64,000 nt of DNA from Caulobacter segnis (GCF_019931575.1 NZ_CP082923.1:744001-808000); one strand, 5' to 3'. Positions 55,198-64,000 are shown, numbered from the stretch's first letter. Made by a program: numbers and translations. The notes: generated by a model not told the origin, from the sequence alone.

Positions 55198-58032
55198 CTA
55201 CCAGGACTTGGTGATCGCCACGCCGTACAGGCGCGGTTCGGCGGTGATCACGTTGGTGAACAGGCCCGAGCTGTCGTCGGTGGTGTAGGCGTCGACGATC
55301 GGGGTCTTGTTGCCGATGTTCTTGACGTAGGCGTCGATCGACAGGCCCCACTCCGGCTTTTCCACCTTCAGGGTGATGTTGCCGTTGTCCCACGCCTTCA
55401 GGCGATCGTAGTCGGTGTTGTAGACGCGGGCGAACTGCTTGGTCTGGCGGTAGTAGTCGCCGCGCAGGGTGGCCGACCAGCCGCCCGACAGTTCGAAGGT
55501 GTATTGGGCGCCGAACGAGGTGGTCCAGTGCGGCGAGTTGGGCAGCTCGTTGCCCGACAGGTCCGCCGCCACGCCTTCGATCGAATAGCCGGCGCCGTAG
55601 GTGTAGAGGCCCGTGGCGTTGGCCAGGAAGGCGGCCGTGGGCGCAGGCAGGCCCGCGCCGCCCAGGGCGGCCGGGGTCGACAGGAACGCCTGGTAAGCCG
55701 CCGCGCCCGAGCAGGCCCACGGCAGGGTGGCTCCCGCGCCGGCGCCCAGGATGGTGGCGACGCCTTGCGTGGCCAGCACGCAGTTGGCGCCGACGGCCGA
55801 CGAGTTCGGTCCCACCTTCACGACCGTGTAGGCCGCGTTGGACTGGGTCCGGTTCATCGTGTCGATCGAGGTGACGCCGGCGCCGATCTTGGTGTGCAGA
55901 TAGCCGATCGTGGCGTTGAGCCGCAGGTTGCGGACCGGCGACCAGATCGATTCCAGCTCGAAACCGTAGACCTTGGCGTCGACGTTCTCGTTGACCGAGG
56001 TGCGGTTGACGATCTTGGAGATCTGGTAGCCCTGGTAGTCGTAGGCGAAGCCGGTGGCGTTCAGCAGGACGCTGCCGCCGGCCAGGGTGTTCTTGGTGCC
56101 GATCTCGATCGCGTTGACGAATTCCGGCGCGAAGGTCTGCTTGATGCCGACCGAGTCCGCCGGGACGCCCGGATTGATGCCGCCGCCCTTGTAGCCCTTG
56201 GAATAGAAGGCATAGAGCAGGGTGTCGTCCGTGAAGCCCAGGTGAGCCTTGTAGTCGAAGCCGAAGCGGCCGGTGAGCTCGCTGAAGCGGGCGCGCTGGT
56301 CGGGGTTGGTCGGGTTCAGGGTCAGGCCGTAGCCGGGGGCCAGCAGCACGGTCGAGAAGTTCTTGACCGCCTTCTTGTCGCGGGTCTGGCGCAGGCCCAG
56401 GGTGAACTTCAGATCCTCGTTGGCCTGCCAGTACAGTTCGCCGAACAGGGCGTCCGAGGTCAGGTTATAGGGCGTGCGGTTGTCATAGTAGTTGTGGCCC
56501 TCGCCGGTCGGCGTGGCCGCCGTGTCGATGCCGATGCAGCGGGCGGTGGTCGCCGGGTTGCAGTTCGGATTGCCGGTGTTGGAGAAGTTCAGCGCCAGCG
56601 ACGACAGGGTCAGCGAGTTGCCGATCACGTAGTAGTCGGTGGTGGTGCGGTAGGTGAAGTGGATGCCGCCGATGTTGAAGTTCAGCGGGCCGTCATAGGC
56701 GGACTGCAGGCGCAGCTCCTGGCTGAACTGCTCGGACCGGCCCGACGAGATGTCGATCGTCGTGAACTTGTTGGTGTTGCCGACCTGCGGGTCGTTGAAG
56801 AAGCCGCCGGGCGTGAACGGCGTGCTGTTGAAGGCGATCGGCGAGACGTTCCGGTTGTAGTCCTGCTTCGTATAGACGCTGCCCTTGCTGTAGGCCGTCA
56901 TCGACGTCAGCGTCAGCTGGTCGTTCAGATCGTAGTTCAGGGTGAACTGGTAGACGTTCGAGGACGACTGGTAGAGCGGATCCAGCGCCGTCTCGATCTC
57001 GCGCAGGTCCCTCGAGGTGGTGTCGCCGGCGTTGGCGTCGCCCGAGGTGAAGCCGAAGATGTTGCCCAAGAGGCCCGTCAGGGTGCCCGAGGTGTTGACC
57101 GTGCCGTAGGCGGCCGCGTTGTACAGCGAGGCCGACAGACAGCCTTGCGTCAGGTAGCGGCGGGCCGTGCCGGTGGGCACGCCGCCGACCGTGGCGGGAC
57201 CATCGTCCTTGGTGCAGAGCTGCTTGCCGGTGCGGGCGCGGCTGTCGTCCTCGTGGAAGCGTTCCCACAGGAAGTTGGTGCGCAGCTTCTCGGTCGGATT
57301 GAACATCACCTGGACACGGGTCGAATACAGGTCCCGGTCGTCGACGACGTGGTTGTTGAAGGTGTTGGTGACGAAGCCGTCGCGCTTCAGCGTCGTGCCC
57401 GACAGGCGCACGGCCAGCTTGTCGCCGAAGATCGGCACGTTGACCATGCCGCGCAGCTTCACCGAATTGTAGTTGCCGTACTCGGCCTTCACGTTCGCTT
57501 CGAACTGGTCGGTCGGCTTGGCGGTGATCACGTTGACCACGCCGCCGGTGGCGTTGCGGCCGTACAGCGTGCCCTGCGGGCCGCGCAGCACTTCCACGCG
57601 CTCGACGTCGTAGAACTCGGCCTCGAACAGGTTGCCCGCCTGCATGGGGGCGTTGTTCATGTGGACGCCGACGCCCTGGTCGGCCGAGGCCCCGACGGCC
57701 TTGGCCCCGATGCCGCGGATCTGGAAGTTGAAGCTGTTGGTGAAGTTGCTCTTGGCGAAGGTGACGTTGGGGATCGCCAGCTGCAGGTTCGGGCCGCCGT
57801 CGATCTTCTGCGCTTCCAGCGAATCCTGGCTGAAGGCCGACACCGCGATCGGCACGTCCTGAAGCGCCTCTTCCTTCTTCTGAGCCGTGACCACCAGCTC
57901 TTCGATGACCGTGGTGTTCTGCTGGGCGGGCGGTTTGGCCTGCTGAGCGAAAGCGGGGGCGGCGAGAGCCGAGATCGCGACCGCCGAAGCGCCCATGATC
58001 AGCAGGCTCCGCATACGCAGAGTTTGCGACAT
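55198..58032 (-). CDS. TonB-dependent receptor
   Basis: 944 residues. Signal peptide SLLIMGASAVAISALAAPAFA, then a TonB box EELVVTAQKKEEALQDVPIAVSAFS. The plug contains NFQIRGIGAKAVGASADQGVGVHMNNAPM and VERVEVLRGPQGTLYGRNATGGVVNVITAKPT, the FecA/IroE-like receptor signature of this group. The barrel ends GVAITKSW. A GGGAGGGAATTCA ribosome site precedes the ATG at 58032. Ligand unknown; receptors of this subgroup often take up terpenoids, flavonoids or oligosaccharides. Confidence 0.95.
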   Translation of the reverse strand: MSQTLRMRSLLIMGASAVAISALAAPAFAQQAKPPAQQNTTVIEELVVTAQKKEEALQDVPIAVSAFSQDSLEAQKIDGGPNLQLAIPNVTFAKSNFTNSFNFQIRGIGAKAVGASADQGVGVHMNNAPMQAGNLFEAEFYDVERVEVLRGPQGTLYGRNATGGVVNVITAKPTDQFEANVKAEYGNYNSVKLRGMVNVPIFGDKLAVRLSGTTLKRDGFVTNTFNNHVVDDRDLYSTRVQVMFNPTEKLRTNFLWERFHEDDSRARTGKQLCTKDDGPATVGGVPTGTARRYLTQGCLSASLYNAAAYGTVNTSGTLTGLLGNIFGFTSGDANAGDTTSRDLREIETALDPLYQSSSNVYQFTLNYDLNDQLTLTSMTAYSKGSVYTKQDYNRNVSPIAFNSTPFTPGGFFNDPQVGNTNKFTTIDISSGRSEQFSQELRLQSAYDGPLNFNIGGIHFTYRTTTDYYVIGNSLTLSSLALNFSNTGNPNCNPATTARCIGIDTAATPTGEGHNYYDNRTPYNLTSDALFGELYWQANEDLKFTLGLRQTRDKKAVKNFSTVLLAPGYGLTLNPTNPDQRARFSELTGRFGFDYKAHLGFTDDTLLYAFYSKGYKGGGINPGVPADSVGIKQTFAPEFVNAIEIGTKNTLAGGSVLLNATGFAYDYQGYQISKIVNRTSVNENVDAKVYGFELESIWSPVRNLRLNATIGYLHTKIGAGVTSIDTMNRTQSNAAYTVVKVGPNSSAVGANCVLATQGVATILGAGAGATLPWACSGAAAYQAFLSTPAALGGAGLPAPTAAFLANATGLYTYGAGYSIEGVAADLSGNELPNSPHWTTSFGAQYTFELSGGWSATLRGDYYRQTKQFARVYNTDYDRLKAWDNGNITLKVEKPEWGLSIDAYVKNIGNKTPIVDAYTTDDSSGLFTNVITAEPRLYGVAITKSW

Positions 58033-58499
58033 TGAATTCCCTCCCTGGACCCGGCGGCGCCTTATGGATGGAGCCTGCGAGGGTCGGTGTTTCCTCGGCG
58101 CCGTACTGTTTTCACCACGCGGGCGTACGGCGAGCCCCTCGCAGCATTGGGAGATTGCATACTTGCGTTTGAAAGCTGTCAACTGGCCTGATCGTAAGTG
58201 AACAGCGATAGGTTACGCCTTTTCACTTTCCGGGAGGTGGTGTTATCCTGGGTGTGGCAAGTTCACGACGCATTAGAAGGTCGGGTTTGTCGTTTCCGTA
58301 ACGGAAGCACGACGCAACCTCAGCGCCTATGTCCAGCAATAGCGGAGCTATGGCTTAATTCGCAGGTGAAAGACTTCGCCATCGTTCGTCGGCGGAGTAT
58401 CGCGTGAGTCGCGGCCTCGGCGCCCCCGCTGTTCCGGGGCGGCCTTGCCTCGTGTAGAGGAGGGCCCATGTTCCCCGTCTTTCACGTCGAGAGCCTCGC
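58033..58499. other. Divergent gap between TonB receptor and queC
   Basis: About 467 bp, lower GC than its surroundings in the 58150-58380 part, and without a convincing gene apart from a short leader ORF at 58468. A palindrome TTCCGT-A-ACGGAA (58294-58306) flanked by GTCGT/ACGAC could be an operator or RNA hairpin. No recognised preQ1 riboswitch pattern is present. Confidence 0.5.
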
Positions 58500-58503
58500 A
58501 TGA
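58468..58503 (+). CDS. Eleven-residue leader ORF coupled to queC
   Basis: ATG at 58468 begins [11 protein letters not shown] and stops at TGA 58501-58503, whose first bases overlap the queC ATG (ATGA at 58500-58503). It has a strong ribosome site AGAGGAGGG (about 58456-58464), while queC itself has none, so ribosomes probably reach queC by re-initiation from this leader. Confidence 0.5.
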   Translation: MFPVFHVESLA

Positions 58504-59243
58504 GCCCCCGCGAGACCAATGCCGCGCTTGTTCTGTTTTCCGGCGGCCAGGACAGCAGCGTCTGCCTGGCCTGGGCCCTCGAGCGGTACGACCGCGTCGA
58601 GACGGTCGGCTTCGACTATGGCCAGCGCCACGCGATCGAGATGGAGGCCCGCCAGGCCGTGCGCCGTGAGGTCGCCGCTCGCTTCCCGCAGTGGGCCGAC
58701 CGCCTGGGCGAGGACCACGTGCTGGATATCAGGAGCTTCGGCCAGGTGGCCCAGTCGGCCCTGACCGCCGACCGCGCCATCGAGATGACCGAGCGCGGCC
58801 TGCCCTCGACCTTCGTGCCCGGCCGCAACCTGGTGTTCCTGATCTACGCCGCGGCCCTGGCCGACCGGCGCGGGATCGACGCCCTGGTCGGCGGCATGTG
58901 CGAGACCGACTTCTCGGGCTATCCCGACTGTCGCCGCGACACGCTGGACGCCATGCAGAACGCCCTGAACCTGGGCATGGACCGGAACTTCCGCGTCGAG
59001 ACCCCGCTGATGTGGCTGACCAAGGCGCAGACCTGGGCCCTGGCCAAGACGCTGGGCGGCGAGGAGCTGGTCCGGCTGATCGTCGAGGAAAGCCACACCT
59101 GCTACCAGGGCGGACGCGGCCAGCTGCACCCCTGGGGTCACGGCTGCGGGGCCTGCCCGGCGTGCGAACTGCGCGAGAAGGGCTATGTCGAGTGGGACGC
59201 GGCCGGGCGCGAGGCGCTGCCGCAAGGCCCGGCAAGCGCATGA
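58500..59243 (+). CDS. queC: 7-cyano-7-deazaguanine synthase QueC
   Basis: 247 residues. The ATP-pyrophosphatase P-loop is [27 protein letters not shown] follows, and the zinc cysteines are in [32 protein letters not shown]. It converts 7-carboxy-7-deazaguanine to preQ0 with ammonia and ATP, the last shared step towards queuosine. It overlaps queE as ATGA and is preceded by a coupled leader ORF. Confidence 0.95.
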   Translation: MSPRETNAALVLFSGGQDSSVCLAWALERYDRVETVGFDYGQRHAIEMEARQAVRREVAARFPQWADRLGEDHVLDIRSFGQVAQSALTADRAIEMTERGLPSTFVPGRNLVFLIYAAALADRRGIDALVGGMCETDFSGYPDCRRDTLDAMQNALNLGMDRNFRVETPLMWLTKAQTWALAKTLGGEELVRLIVEESHTCYQGGRGQLHPWGHGCGACPACELREKGYVEWDAAGREALPQGPASA

Positions 59244-59872
59244 CCTACTCGGTCAAGGAGATCTTCCTCACCCTGCAGGGCGAGGGCGGCCAGGCCGGCA
59301 AGGCGGCGGTGTTCTGCCGGTTCGCCGGCTGCAACCTGTGGACCGGCCGCGAGCAGGACCGCGCCAAGGCCGTCTGCACCTTCTGCGACACCGACTTCGT
59401 CGGGACCGACGGCGAGAACGGCGGCAAGTTCGCCACGGCCGAGGCCCTGGCGGCGGCCGTCGAGGCCCAGTGGCCCGGCGGGCCCGACGACCGCCTGGTG
59501 GTCTGCACCGGCGGCGAGCCCTTCCTGCAACTGGACGACGCCGCGATCGAGGCCCTGCACGCGCGCGGCTTCCAGATCGCCGTCGAGAGCAACGGCACGC
59601 TCGAGGCCCCGGCGGGGATCGACTGGATCTGCATCAGTCCCAAGGCCGACGCGCCCGTGGTCCAGACCTCGGGCCAGGAGCTGAAGCTGGTCTTCCCGCA
59701 GGACAAGGCCATGCCCGAGCGCTTCGCAAACCTGGATTTCGAGCGCTTCTACCTCCAGCCGATGGACGGTCCGGACCGCGACAGGAACACGCAATTGGCG
59801 GTCGCCTATTGCCTTTCGCACCCACAATGGCGTTTAAGCGTCCAAACGCACAAATATCTCGGCCTGCCCTGA
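59240..59872 (+). CDS. queE: 7-carboxy-7-deazaguanine synthase QueE
   Basis: 210 residues, radical-SAM enzyme. [27 protein letters not shown] and the cluster cysteines spread over [30 protein letters not shown] match the longer CX14CX2C form of QueE seen in proteobacteria. [14 protein letters not shown] and AVESNGT are also typical. It turns 6-carboxytetrahydropterin into 7-carboxy-7-deazaguanine. The start at 59240 overlaps the queC stop. Confidence 0.95.
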   Translation: MTYSVKEIFLTLQGEGGQAGKAAVFCRFAGCNLWTGREQDRAKAVCTFCDTDFVGTDGENGGKFATAEALAAAVEAQWPGGPDDRLVVCTGGEPFLQLDDAAIEALHARGFQIAVESNGTLEAPAGIDWICISPKADAPVVQTSGQELKLVFPQDKAMPERFANLDFERFYLQPMDGPDRDRNTQLAVAYCLSHPQWRLSVQTHKYLGLP

Positions 59873-59943
59873 CGGATAAGGCGCGCGACTTGGTGACAGG
59901 GTCGTTGCGCTAGAGCCTCCCAGGCCTAGTCAAAAGAAGTCAC

Positions 59944-60312
59944 ATGTCTGGATACGTCTTCGAGATCACGAAGGCCGCGTTCTTCGACGCGGCCCATTTC
60001 ATCGAGCAGGGGCCGGCGGACCATCGCTATCGCAAGCTGCACGGCCACTCGTTCAAGGTCGAGGCCAGCGTGCGCGGCGAGATGGGGGGCGAGGGCTGGG
60101 TCGCCGACCTCGAGACCCTGGACGTAGCGCTCAAAGCCGTGGCGGCCGAGCTGGACCACGGCCTGCTGAACGACAAGCCGGGCCTGGAAGTCCCGACCCT
60201 GGAACGCCTGTGCCTGTATTTCGCGGAGCGCCTGAAGGTCCAGTTCCCGGGCCTGTCGCGCGTGGAGCTGTCGCGCCCGACGATCGGCGAGCGCTGCGCG
60301 CTGAGTCTCTGA
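59944..60312 (+). CDS. queD: 6-carboxytetrahydropterin synthase QueD (Cys-less variant)
   Basis: 122 residues of the PTPS family. The zinc His residues are in FFDAAHFIEQGPADHRYRKLHGHSF, the catalytic Asp/His in ELDHGLLND, and the substrate Glu in TIGERCAL. The cysteine of the QueD motif CxxxHGH is a tyrosine here (HRYRKLHGH), a feature I also recall in some other alphaproteobacterial QueD. It would make 6-carboxytetrahydropterin from 7,8-dihydroneopterin triphosphate. It follows queE by 71 bp. Confidence 0.88.
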   Translation: MSGYVFEITKAAFFDAAHFIEQGPADHRYRKLHGHSFKVEASVRGEMGGEGWVADLETLDVALKAVAAELDHGLLNDKPGLEVPTLERLCLYFAERLKVQFPGLSRVELSRPTIGERCALSL

Positions 60313-60329
60313 GACCTTACTCTCCTCCC

Positions 60330-60467
60330 TCTTTGGGGAGGGGGACCGCCGAACGGCGGTGGAGGGGGCTTTGGGGAGGGGCGCTGAACGTCAGAACCGC
60401 TTGCGCGGACCCCCTCCGTCTCGGCGCGTAGTCGCGCCGATCCACCTCCCCCTAATGGGGAGGAGGG
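60330..60467. repeat. Composite GC hairpin repeat
   Basis: Several C/G-run palindromes occur in tandem: CTCCCTCTTTGGGGAG, GACCGCCGAACGGCGGT, TCGGCGCG-tagt-CGCGCCGA, and CCTCCCC-cTAAT-GGGGAGG. The last 23 bp (60445-60467) match 19961-19983 exactly. The layout is that of a degenerate paired REP-type element. Confidence 0.75.
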
Positions 60468-60473
60468 TCCGAA

Positions 60474-60689
60474 CTACTCTTCCCGCTCGTCGCGATCCTT
60501 CTTGCCGTCGCCGGGGATCACGGCCTTGCCGGTGGCGACCACGGCCTTGCCCGCGCCGCCGACGACCGCGCCGGTGACGCCGATGGCCGTGCCGGCCACC
60601 GCGCCGACGGCGGCGGCGACGCAGGCCGTCTGCGAGAGGGCGACCGTCGCGAGGAGCGCGGCCAGAGGCGCCAGGCGGGAAAGAGTCAT
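60474..60689 (-). CDS. Small lipoprotein
   Basis: 71 residues. Signal LAPLAALLATVALSQTAC with a lipobox Cys, then a Gly/Ala/Val-rich stretch (AAAVGAVAGTAIGVTGAVVGGAGKAVVATGKAV) and a charged tail (GDGKKDRDEREE). Tiny Gly-rich lipoproteins of this kind occur widely in alphaproteobacteria; function unknown. The ATG at 60689 is preferred over a GTG at 60701. Confidence 0.75.
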   Translation of the reverse strand: MTLSRLAPLAALLATVALSQTACVAAAVGAVAGTAIGVTGAVVGGAGKAVVATGKAVIPGDGKKDRDEREE

Positions 60690-60775
60690 GGTGAAGCTCA
60701 CAAAACGCTGTTCACCGGGTTCTACCGGGCGAAGGGTTTAAAATCTCCGCGTCGGATGGCCGCGCCGTGGCGTTT

Positions 60776-61333
60776 CTATGCCCGAGGTGTGTGCTTCGGT
60801 CCCTGGAGGGCGTCCACATAGGTCACGCCCCGGTCCTCGTCGCGCCGCCGGTCGCCCTGGTAGCGGGCGCCGTCGCGGCGGCGGCGGTCAGGGCCGACAT
60901 AGGCCTGGCTGCGCACGAACGGGCGCGGGTTCTCGATCAGCAGACTTAGGCGATGAATGACGCCGCGCGCGGTCACTGGCTTGGCCAGGAATTCGTTGAC
61001 CCCGGCGTCGCGCGCCTCGTGCACCCGGCGCTCGGTCGAGTGGCCGGTGATCATCACGATCGGGCAGAACGGGTTGGGGCTGTCGGGCGAGCGGCGGACC
61101 AGGTTGACGAACTCGATGCCGTCCAGGCCCTTCATCGACAGGTCGGTGAACACCACGTCGATCGCGACCTTGCGCAGGATCGTCAGGGCTTCGGCCCCGT
61201 CCAGCGCCTCATAGACCTGGCGCACGCCGATGGCGCGCAGGATCTCGATCAACAGCAGCCGCATGTGCGGATTGTCGTCGACCAGCAGAATCTTCAGGAG
61301 ATCGAACCGCACGCGCCGAGCCCCCTCCGCCAT
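60776..61333 (-). CDS. Single-domain response regulator with Arg-rich tail
   Basis: 185 residues. The REC domain (LLKILLVDDNPHMRLLLIEILRAIGVRQVYEA) carries the phospho-Asp in VVFTDLSMKGLDG and the conserved Lys in NEFLAKPVTARG. After about residue 130 comes an arginine-rich tail (YVGPDRRRRDGARYQGDRRRDEDRG). Caulobacter CheY-like (Cle) proteins use Arg-rich segments to bind c-di-GMP, so a similar role is possible but unproven. No output domain. AGGGCG precedes the ATG at 61333. Confidence 0.87.
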   Translation of the reverse strand: MAEGARRVRFDLLKILLVDDNPHMRLLLIEILRAIGVRQVYEALDGAEALTILRKVAIDVVFTDLSMKGLDGIEFVNLVRRSPDSPNPFCPIVMITGHSTERRVHEARDAGVNEFLAKPVTARGVIHRLSLLIENPRPFVRSQAYVGPDRRRRDGARYQGDRRRDEDRGVTYVDALQGPKHTPRA

Positions 61334-61490
61334 CGCGCCCTGATTTGGCAATCTATGCGGGTGTTGCTCCCGTCTCAAGCTTGCTCCGGCGAGCCTTTAC
61401 GCTTGCAAACGTATGCGCGTCAATCGAAAAGCCGAGGTAAATCAGAGGTAAGGCCAATGTGACCGAGGTTCTCTGACCTATGTTCTCCGG

Positions 61491-62609
61491 TCAGCGGTGC
61501 TCGCCTGGCGCGAACACGTGGCCGCCGGTCTGGCCGCGATGGCGCAGGAAGGCGTCGGCTAGCACGCAGGCGGTCATGGCTTCCACCACCGGCACGCCGC
61601 GGATGCCCACGCAGGGATCGTGGCGGCCCTTGGTGCGCAGGTCGATCTCCTCGCCGGCCTCGTTGAGGGTCTGACGCGGGATCAGGATCGACGAGGTCGG
61701 CTTGAAGGCCACGCGGGCCACCACCGGCTGGCCGGTGGAGATGCCGCCCAGCACGCCGCCGGCGTGGTTGGACAGGAACAGCGGCTGGCCGTCGTCGCCC
61801 ATGCGCATGGCGTCGGCATTGTCCTCGCCGGTCAGGGCGGCGCTGGCGAAGCCCTCGCCGATCTCGACGCCCTTGGCGGCGTTGATCGACATCAGGGCGG
61901 CGGCCAGTTCGGCGTCCAGCTTGCCGTAGAGCGGCGCGCCCCAGCCGGCCGGGACGCCCGTGGCCTCGACCTCGACGACGGCCCCGGTCGAGGAGCCGGC
62001 CTTGCGGATCGTCTCCAGGTGCTCTTCCCAGATCGGGATGGCGGCTGCGTCCGGCGACCAGTAGGGGTTCTGCTCGGTTTGCGCCCAGTCCCAGTTGTCG
62101 CGGTTGATCTTGTGCGGGCCGATCTGCACCAGGGCGGCTCGGATCGTCACGCCGGGGATCACCAGCCGCGCCACGGCGCCGGCCGCTACCCGCGCGGCCG
62201 TCTCGCGCGCCGAGCTGCGGCCGCCGCCGCGATAGTCGCGGACGCCATACTTGGCGAAATAGGGATAGTCGGCGTGGCCGGGGCGGAAGGCCTGGGCGAT
62301 CTCGCCGTAGTCCTTGGACCGCTGGTCAGTGTTCTCGATCATCAGGCTGATCGGCGTGCCGGTCGTGCGCTGGCCATTCGAGCGCTCGTCCTCGAACACG
62401 CCCGACAGGATCTTCACCGCGTCCGGCTCCTGGCGCTGGGTGACGAACTTGCCCTGGCCGGGGCGGCGCTTGTCGAGGAAGCCCTGGATCATCTCGGCCG
62501 TCAGGGCGATGCCCGGCGGCACGCCGTCGACGACGCAGCCGAGCGCCGGGCCGTGGCTTTCGCCCCAGGTGGTGACGCGGAACAGGTGACCGAAGGTGTT
62601 GTGCGACAT
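61491..62609 (-). CDS. aroC: Chorismate synthase
   Basis: 372 residues, full length. [63 protein letters not shown] and [18 protein letters not shown] are the AroC signatures, with the two catalytic His in ESHGPA and GRHDPC. It makes chorismate from EPSP with reduced FMN. Start [12 protein letters not shown]. It ends a minus-strand unit; a GC hairpin lies upstream at 62686. Confidence 0.97.
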   Translation of the reverse strand: MSHNTFGHLFRVTTWGESHGPALGCVVDGVPPGIALTAEMIQGFLDKRRPGQGKFVTQRQEPDAVKILSGVFEDERSNGQRTTGTPISLMIENTDQRSKDYGEIAQAFRPGHADYPYFAKYGVRDYRGGGRSSARETAARVAAGAVARLVIPGVTIRAALVQIGPHKINRDNWDWAQTEQNPYWSPDAAAIPIWEEHLETIRKAGSSTGAVVEVEATGVPAGWGAPLYGKLDAELAAALMSINAAKGVEIGEGFASAALTGEDNADAMRMGDDGQPLFLSNHAGGVLGGISTGQPVVARVAFKPTSSILIPRQTLNEAGEEIDLRTKGRHDPCVGIRGVPVVEAMTACVLADAFLRHRGQTGGHVFAPGEHR

Positions 62610-62685
62610 GGGCCGGCTTCTAGCGGAAACGGGGCCGGGTCGCAAAAGGGGAACGGTTATTGCGCCAGGGCGGCGGCAGGATGAA

Positions 62686-62709
62686 GAACCTCCCCCGAAG
62701 GGGAGGTTC
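62686..62709. repeat. GC hairpin repeat
   Basis: Perfect 10-bp arms GAACCTCCCC and GGGGAGGTTC around a CGAA tetraloop, between the aroC start and the DUF6289 stop. It belongs to the dispersed C/G-run hairpin class and may terminate the DUF6289 transcript. Confidence 0.7.
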
Positions 62710-62733
62710 CCGGAAGCGTACGCCCAACGGCCC

Positions 62734-62964
62734 CTATTCGCAGGGGAAGGTCTCGGTCACGTAGTAGGGCGTCTTCACGCCCCAATAGAGGTTCGTGTAG
62801 CCGTTGCAGTACCGGGTCTCGGCCCCCACCTCGGTGGTGTACGAGGCGTCATCGTAATAGGTGCGGTCCCACCCGAACGGCGGGGCCGACAGGGCCGCGG
62901 CCGGAAGGAAGCTCAGGGCGACGGAGCCGACCAGAGCGATCGTCGTGGCAAGTTTGCGGATCAT
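62734..62964 (-). CDS. Secreted DUF6289-like small protein
   Basis: 76 residues. A signal peptide ([27 protein letters not shown]) leads to [41 protein letters not shown] and then VTETFPCE. The [12 protein letters not shown] block and two cysteines match the small exported DUF6289 family. Function unknown. The start at 62964 is chosen for the signal sequence. Confidence 0.75.
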   Translation of the reverse strand: MIRKLATTIALVGSVALSFLPAAALSAPPFGWDRTYYDDASYTTEVGAETRYCNGYTNLYWGVKTPYYVTETFPCE

Positions 62965-63084
62965 CACAGTCTCCACGTGGACGAGGCTGCGGGAGGTCAT
63001 CTCCCACACAACTTGAGACTGTATTAAACTGCGTCGGGCGTCACGCCCTAAGATTGAAAATGACGATTACTCGCGTGTAGTCGC

Positions 63085-64000
63085 TCAGCTTGCCCGCACC
63101 TTCGCCGCATCAGCCAGATAGAGCTCCAGGTTCGTCCACCCGTCCTTGCCCACGACCGCCCCGTCAGGCTTTCTCGGATCCAGCCCGTGAGCCTTCTCCC
63201 AGGCGTCGGGCATGCCGTCGCCGTCAGAGTCCCTGGCCGCCTTGCCCTCCGGCAGGACCGGCCAGCCGCCGACGTCGGCCTGGGTGTCGATCACCTTGCC
63301 CTGTCGCGTCTTCACGCCGTCCAGGATCCGCCGGTCCACGGGATCGCGCCACACCGAGGCGCCGGCGTCGGCCAGGACGCGCTCATAGGTCTTGTCGGCT
63401 GGTTCGGGCGTCACCGCGCCCACGTCCAGCGGCGCGGACAGGCGATAGCCGGCCGGCTCGGGAATGGTGAAGGTCACCAGGCTCCAGGGATCGGCCGGAA
63501 CCGCGCCGGCCATGCTGTTGCCGGCGAACCAGGCCTTGGCCAGGCTGTTGCTCTCCTGGAAAGCGACGTTCTTTCCCGAGTTCGGGCCCGGGACATAGGC
63601 GTTGTCGACGAAGTTGTACGCCGCCAGGGCCGCCTTGTCGGCGTCGTAGCCGGCATGGCCCTTGCCCCAGTTGTAGAAGACGTTCGAGCGGAAATCGAAG
63701 AACGCCCCGACCGGGTCCTTGTCCGGGCCCTCGTAGTTGCCCGGGCGCGGCATGCGGGCCATATGGTTGGCCCACAGATTGTGGTGGAAGCTGATCTTGC
63801 TGCCGTCGCCGCCGCGCACCAGGCTGCCGTAGCCGTGGTCGCCCTTGACGTGGATCGAGTGGGCCAGGCTCTCGGCGATGATCGACCACTGGACGGTCAG
63901 ATCATAGAAGCCCTGACCAGGCCGGTCGTAGCGGGCCGAGGCCGACAGGGTCTCGTCAACCGACCAGCTGGCCGAGACGTGGTCCAGGATGATCCGCCGG
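63085..64000 (-). CDS. Pectate lyase-like protein (partial, 5' end outside window)
   Basis: The frame is open from the right edge through a beta-helix pattern: LDHVSASWSVDETLSASARYD, VQWSIIAESLAHSIHVKGDHGYGSLVRGGDGSKISFHHNLWANHMARMPRPG and FFDFRSNVFYNWG. This is the repeated strand pattern of polysaccharide lyase family 1. The C-terminal tail DSDGDGMPDAWEKAHGLDP is a calcium-binding EF-like loop. About 305 residues are visible. It would cut pectate or a related uronan outside the cell. Confidence 0.88.
   Translation of the reverse strand, partial: RRIILDHVSASWSVDETLSASARYDRPGQGFYDLTVQWSIIAESLAHSIHVKGDHGYGSLVRGGDGSKISFHHNLWANHMARMPRPGNYEGPDKDPVGAFFDFRSNVFYNWGKGHAGYDADKAALAAYNFVDNAYVPGPNSGKNVAFQESNSLAKAWFAGNSMAGAVPADPWSLVTFTIPEPAGYRLSAPLDVGAVTPEPADKTYERVLADAGASVWRDPVDRRILDGVKTRQGKVIDTQADVGGWPVLPEGKAARDSDGDGMPDAWEKAHGLDPRKPDGAVVGKDGWTNLELYLADAAKVRAS

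Noticed and set aside
58033..58467. preQ1 riboswitch before queC
   Set aside because: No recognisable preQ1 aptamer pattern, and the gap is divergent with a short coupled ORF instead.

Overview
The window is GC-rich and densely coded. It has Shine-Dalgarno-led genes, many ATGA/GTGA stop-start overlaps, large TonB-dependent receptors with plug motifs, HWE and hybrid histidine kinases, REC proteins, and short GC-rich intergenic hairpins. This fits a chromosomal segment of an alphaproteobacterium of the Caulobacter/Phenylobacterium group. That placement rests on protein style and gene content only. I see no rRNA, CRISPR array, prophage or complete insertion sequence.

Layout. 1-6.1 kb: a minus-strand tripartite RND efflux operon (outer-membrane factor, adaptor, pump) ending in a coupled GNAT gene. 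6.6-9.6 kb: a TonB receptor. 9.7-12.4 kb: two coupled envelope glycosyltransferases with a repeat-rich promoter. 12.6-16.5 kb: an unknown repeat protein, a double-headed TetR regulator and a Yip1-type membrane protein. 16.6-20 kb: a hybrid histidine kinase divergent from a serine hydrolase. 20-32 kb: lipid and nucleobase metabolism (FadB/J-type enzyme, acyl-CoA synthetase, adenine deaminase, PhyH oxygenase, HxlR-controlled acyl-CoA dehydrogenase), CorA, and a hicB next to a broken hicA. 32-40.4 kb: pirin, an MFS permease, an Lrp regulator divergent from a giant indolepyruvate oxidoreductase, then parDE coupled to a FAD oxidase. 40.4-46.5 kb: a tricorn-like protease, a glycosyltransferase, tRNA-Met(CAT) and a glycerophosphodiesterase. 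46.7-55 kb: an HWE kinase, an Lrp/methionine gamma-lyase pair, PilZ and XRE genes, a complete LuxI/LuxR quorum-sensing locus with a DUF962 gene, and a CBS-kinase-REC protein. 55.2-58 kb: a second TonB receptor. 58.4-60.3 kb: queCED. 60.5-64 kb: a small lipoprotein, a REC protein, aroC, a DUF6289 peptide and a partial pectate lyase.

Several regulators sit beside their likely targets with visible candidate operators. These are HxlR/acyl-CoA dehydrogenase (tandem 15-bp palindromes), Lrp/ior and Lrp/megL (half-sites 31 bp apart in both), and LuxR/luxI-DUF962 (a 16-bp palindrome between divergent genes). Other points worth attention are a decayed hicA, an 11-codon leader ORF coupled to queC, a QueD lacking its usual cysteine, a tRNA with stem mismatches and pairing flanks, two copies of a 32-nt inverted repeat pair, and a possible small RNA near 20.1 kb. 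No wholly new multi-gene system is evident. The quorum-sensing locus with its DUF962 partner is the best candidate for new biology.
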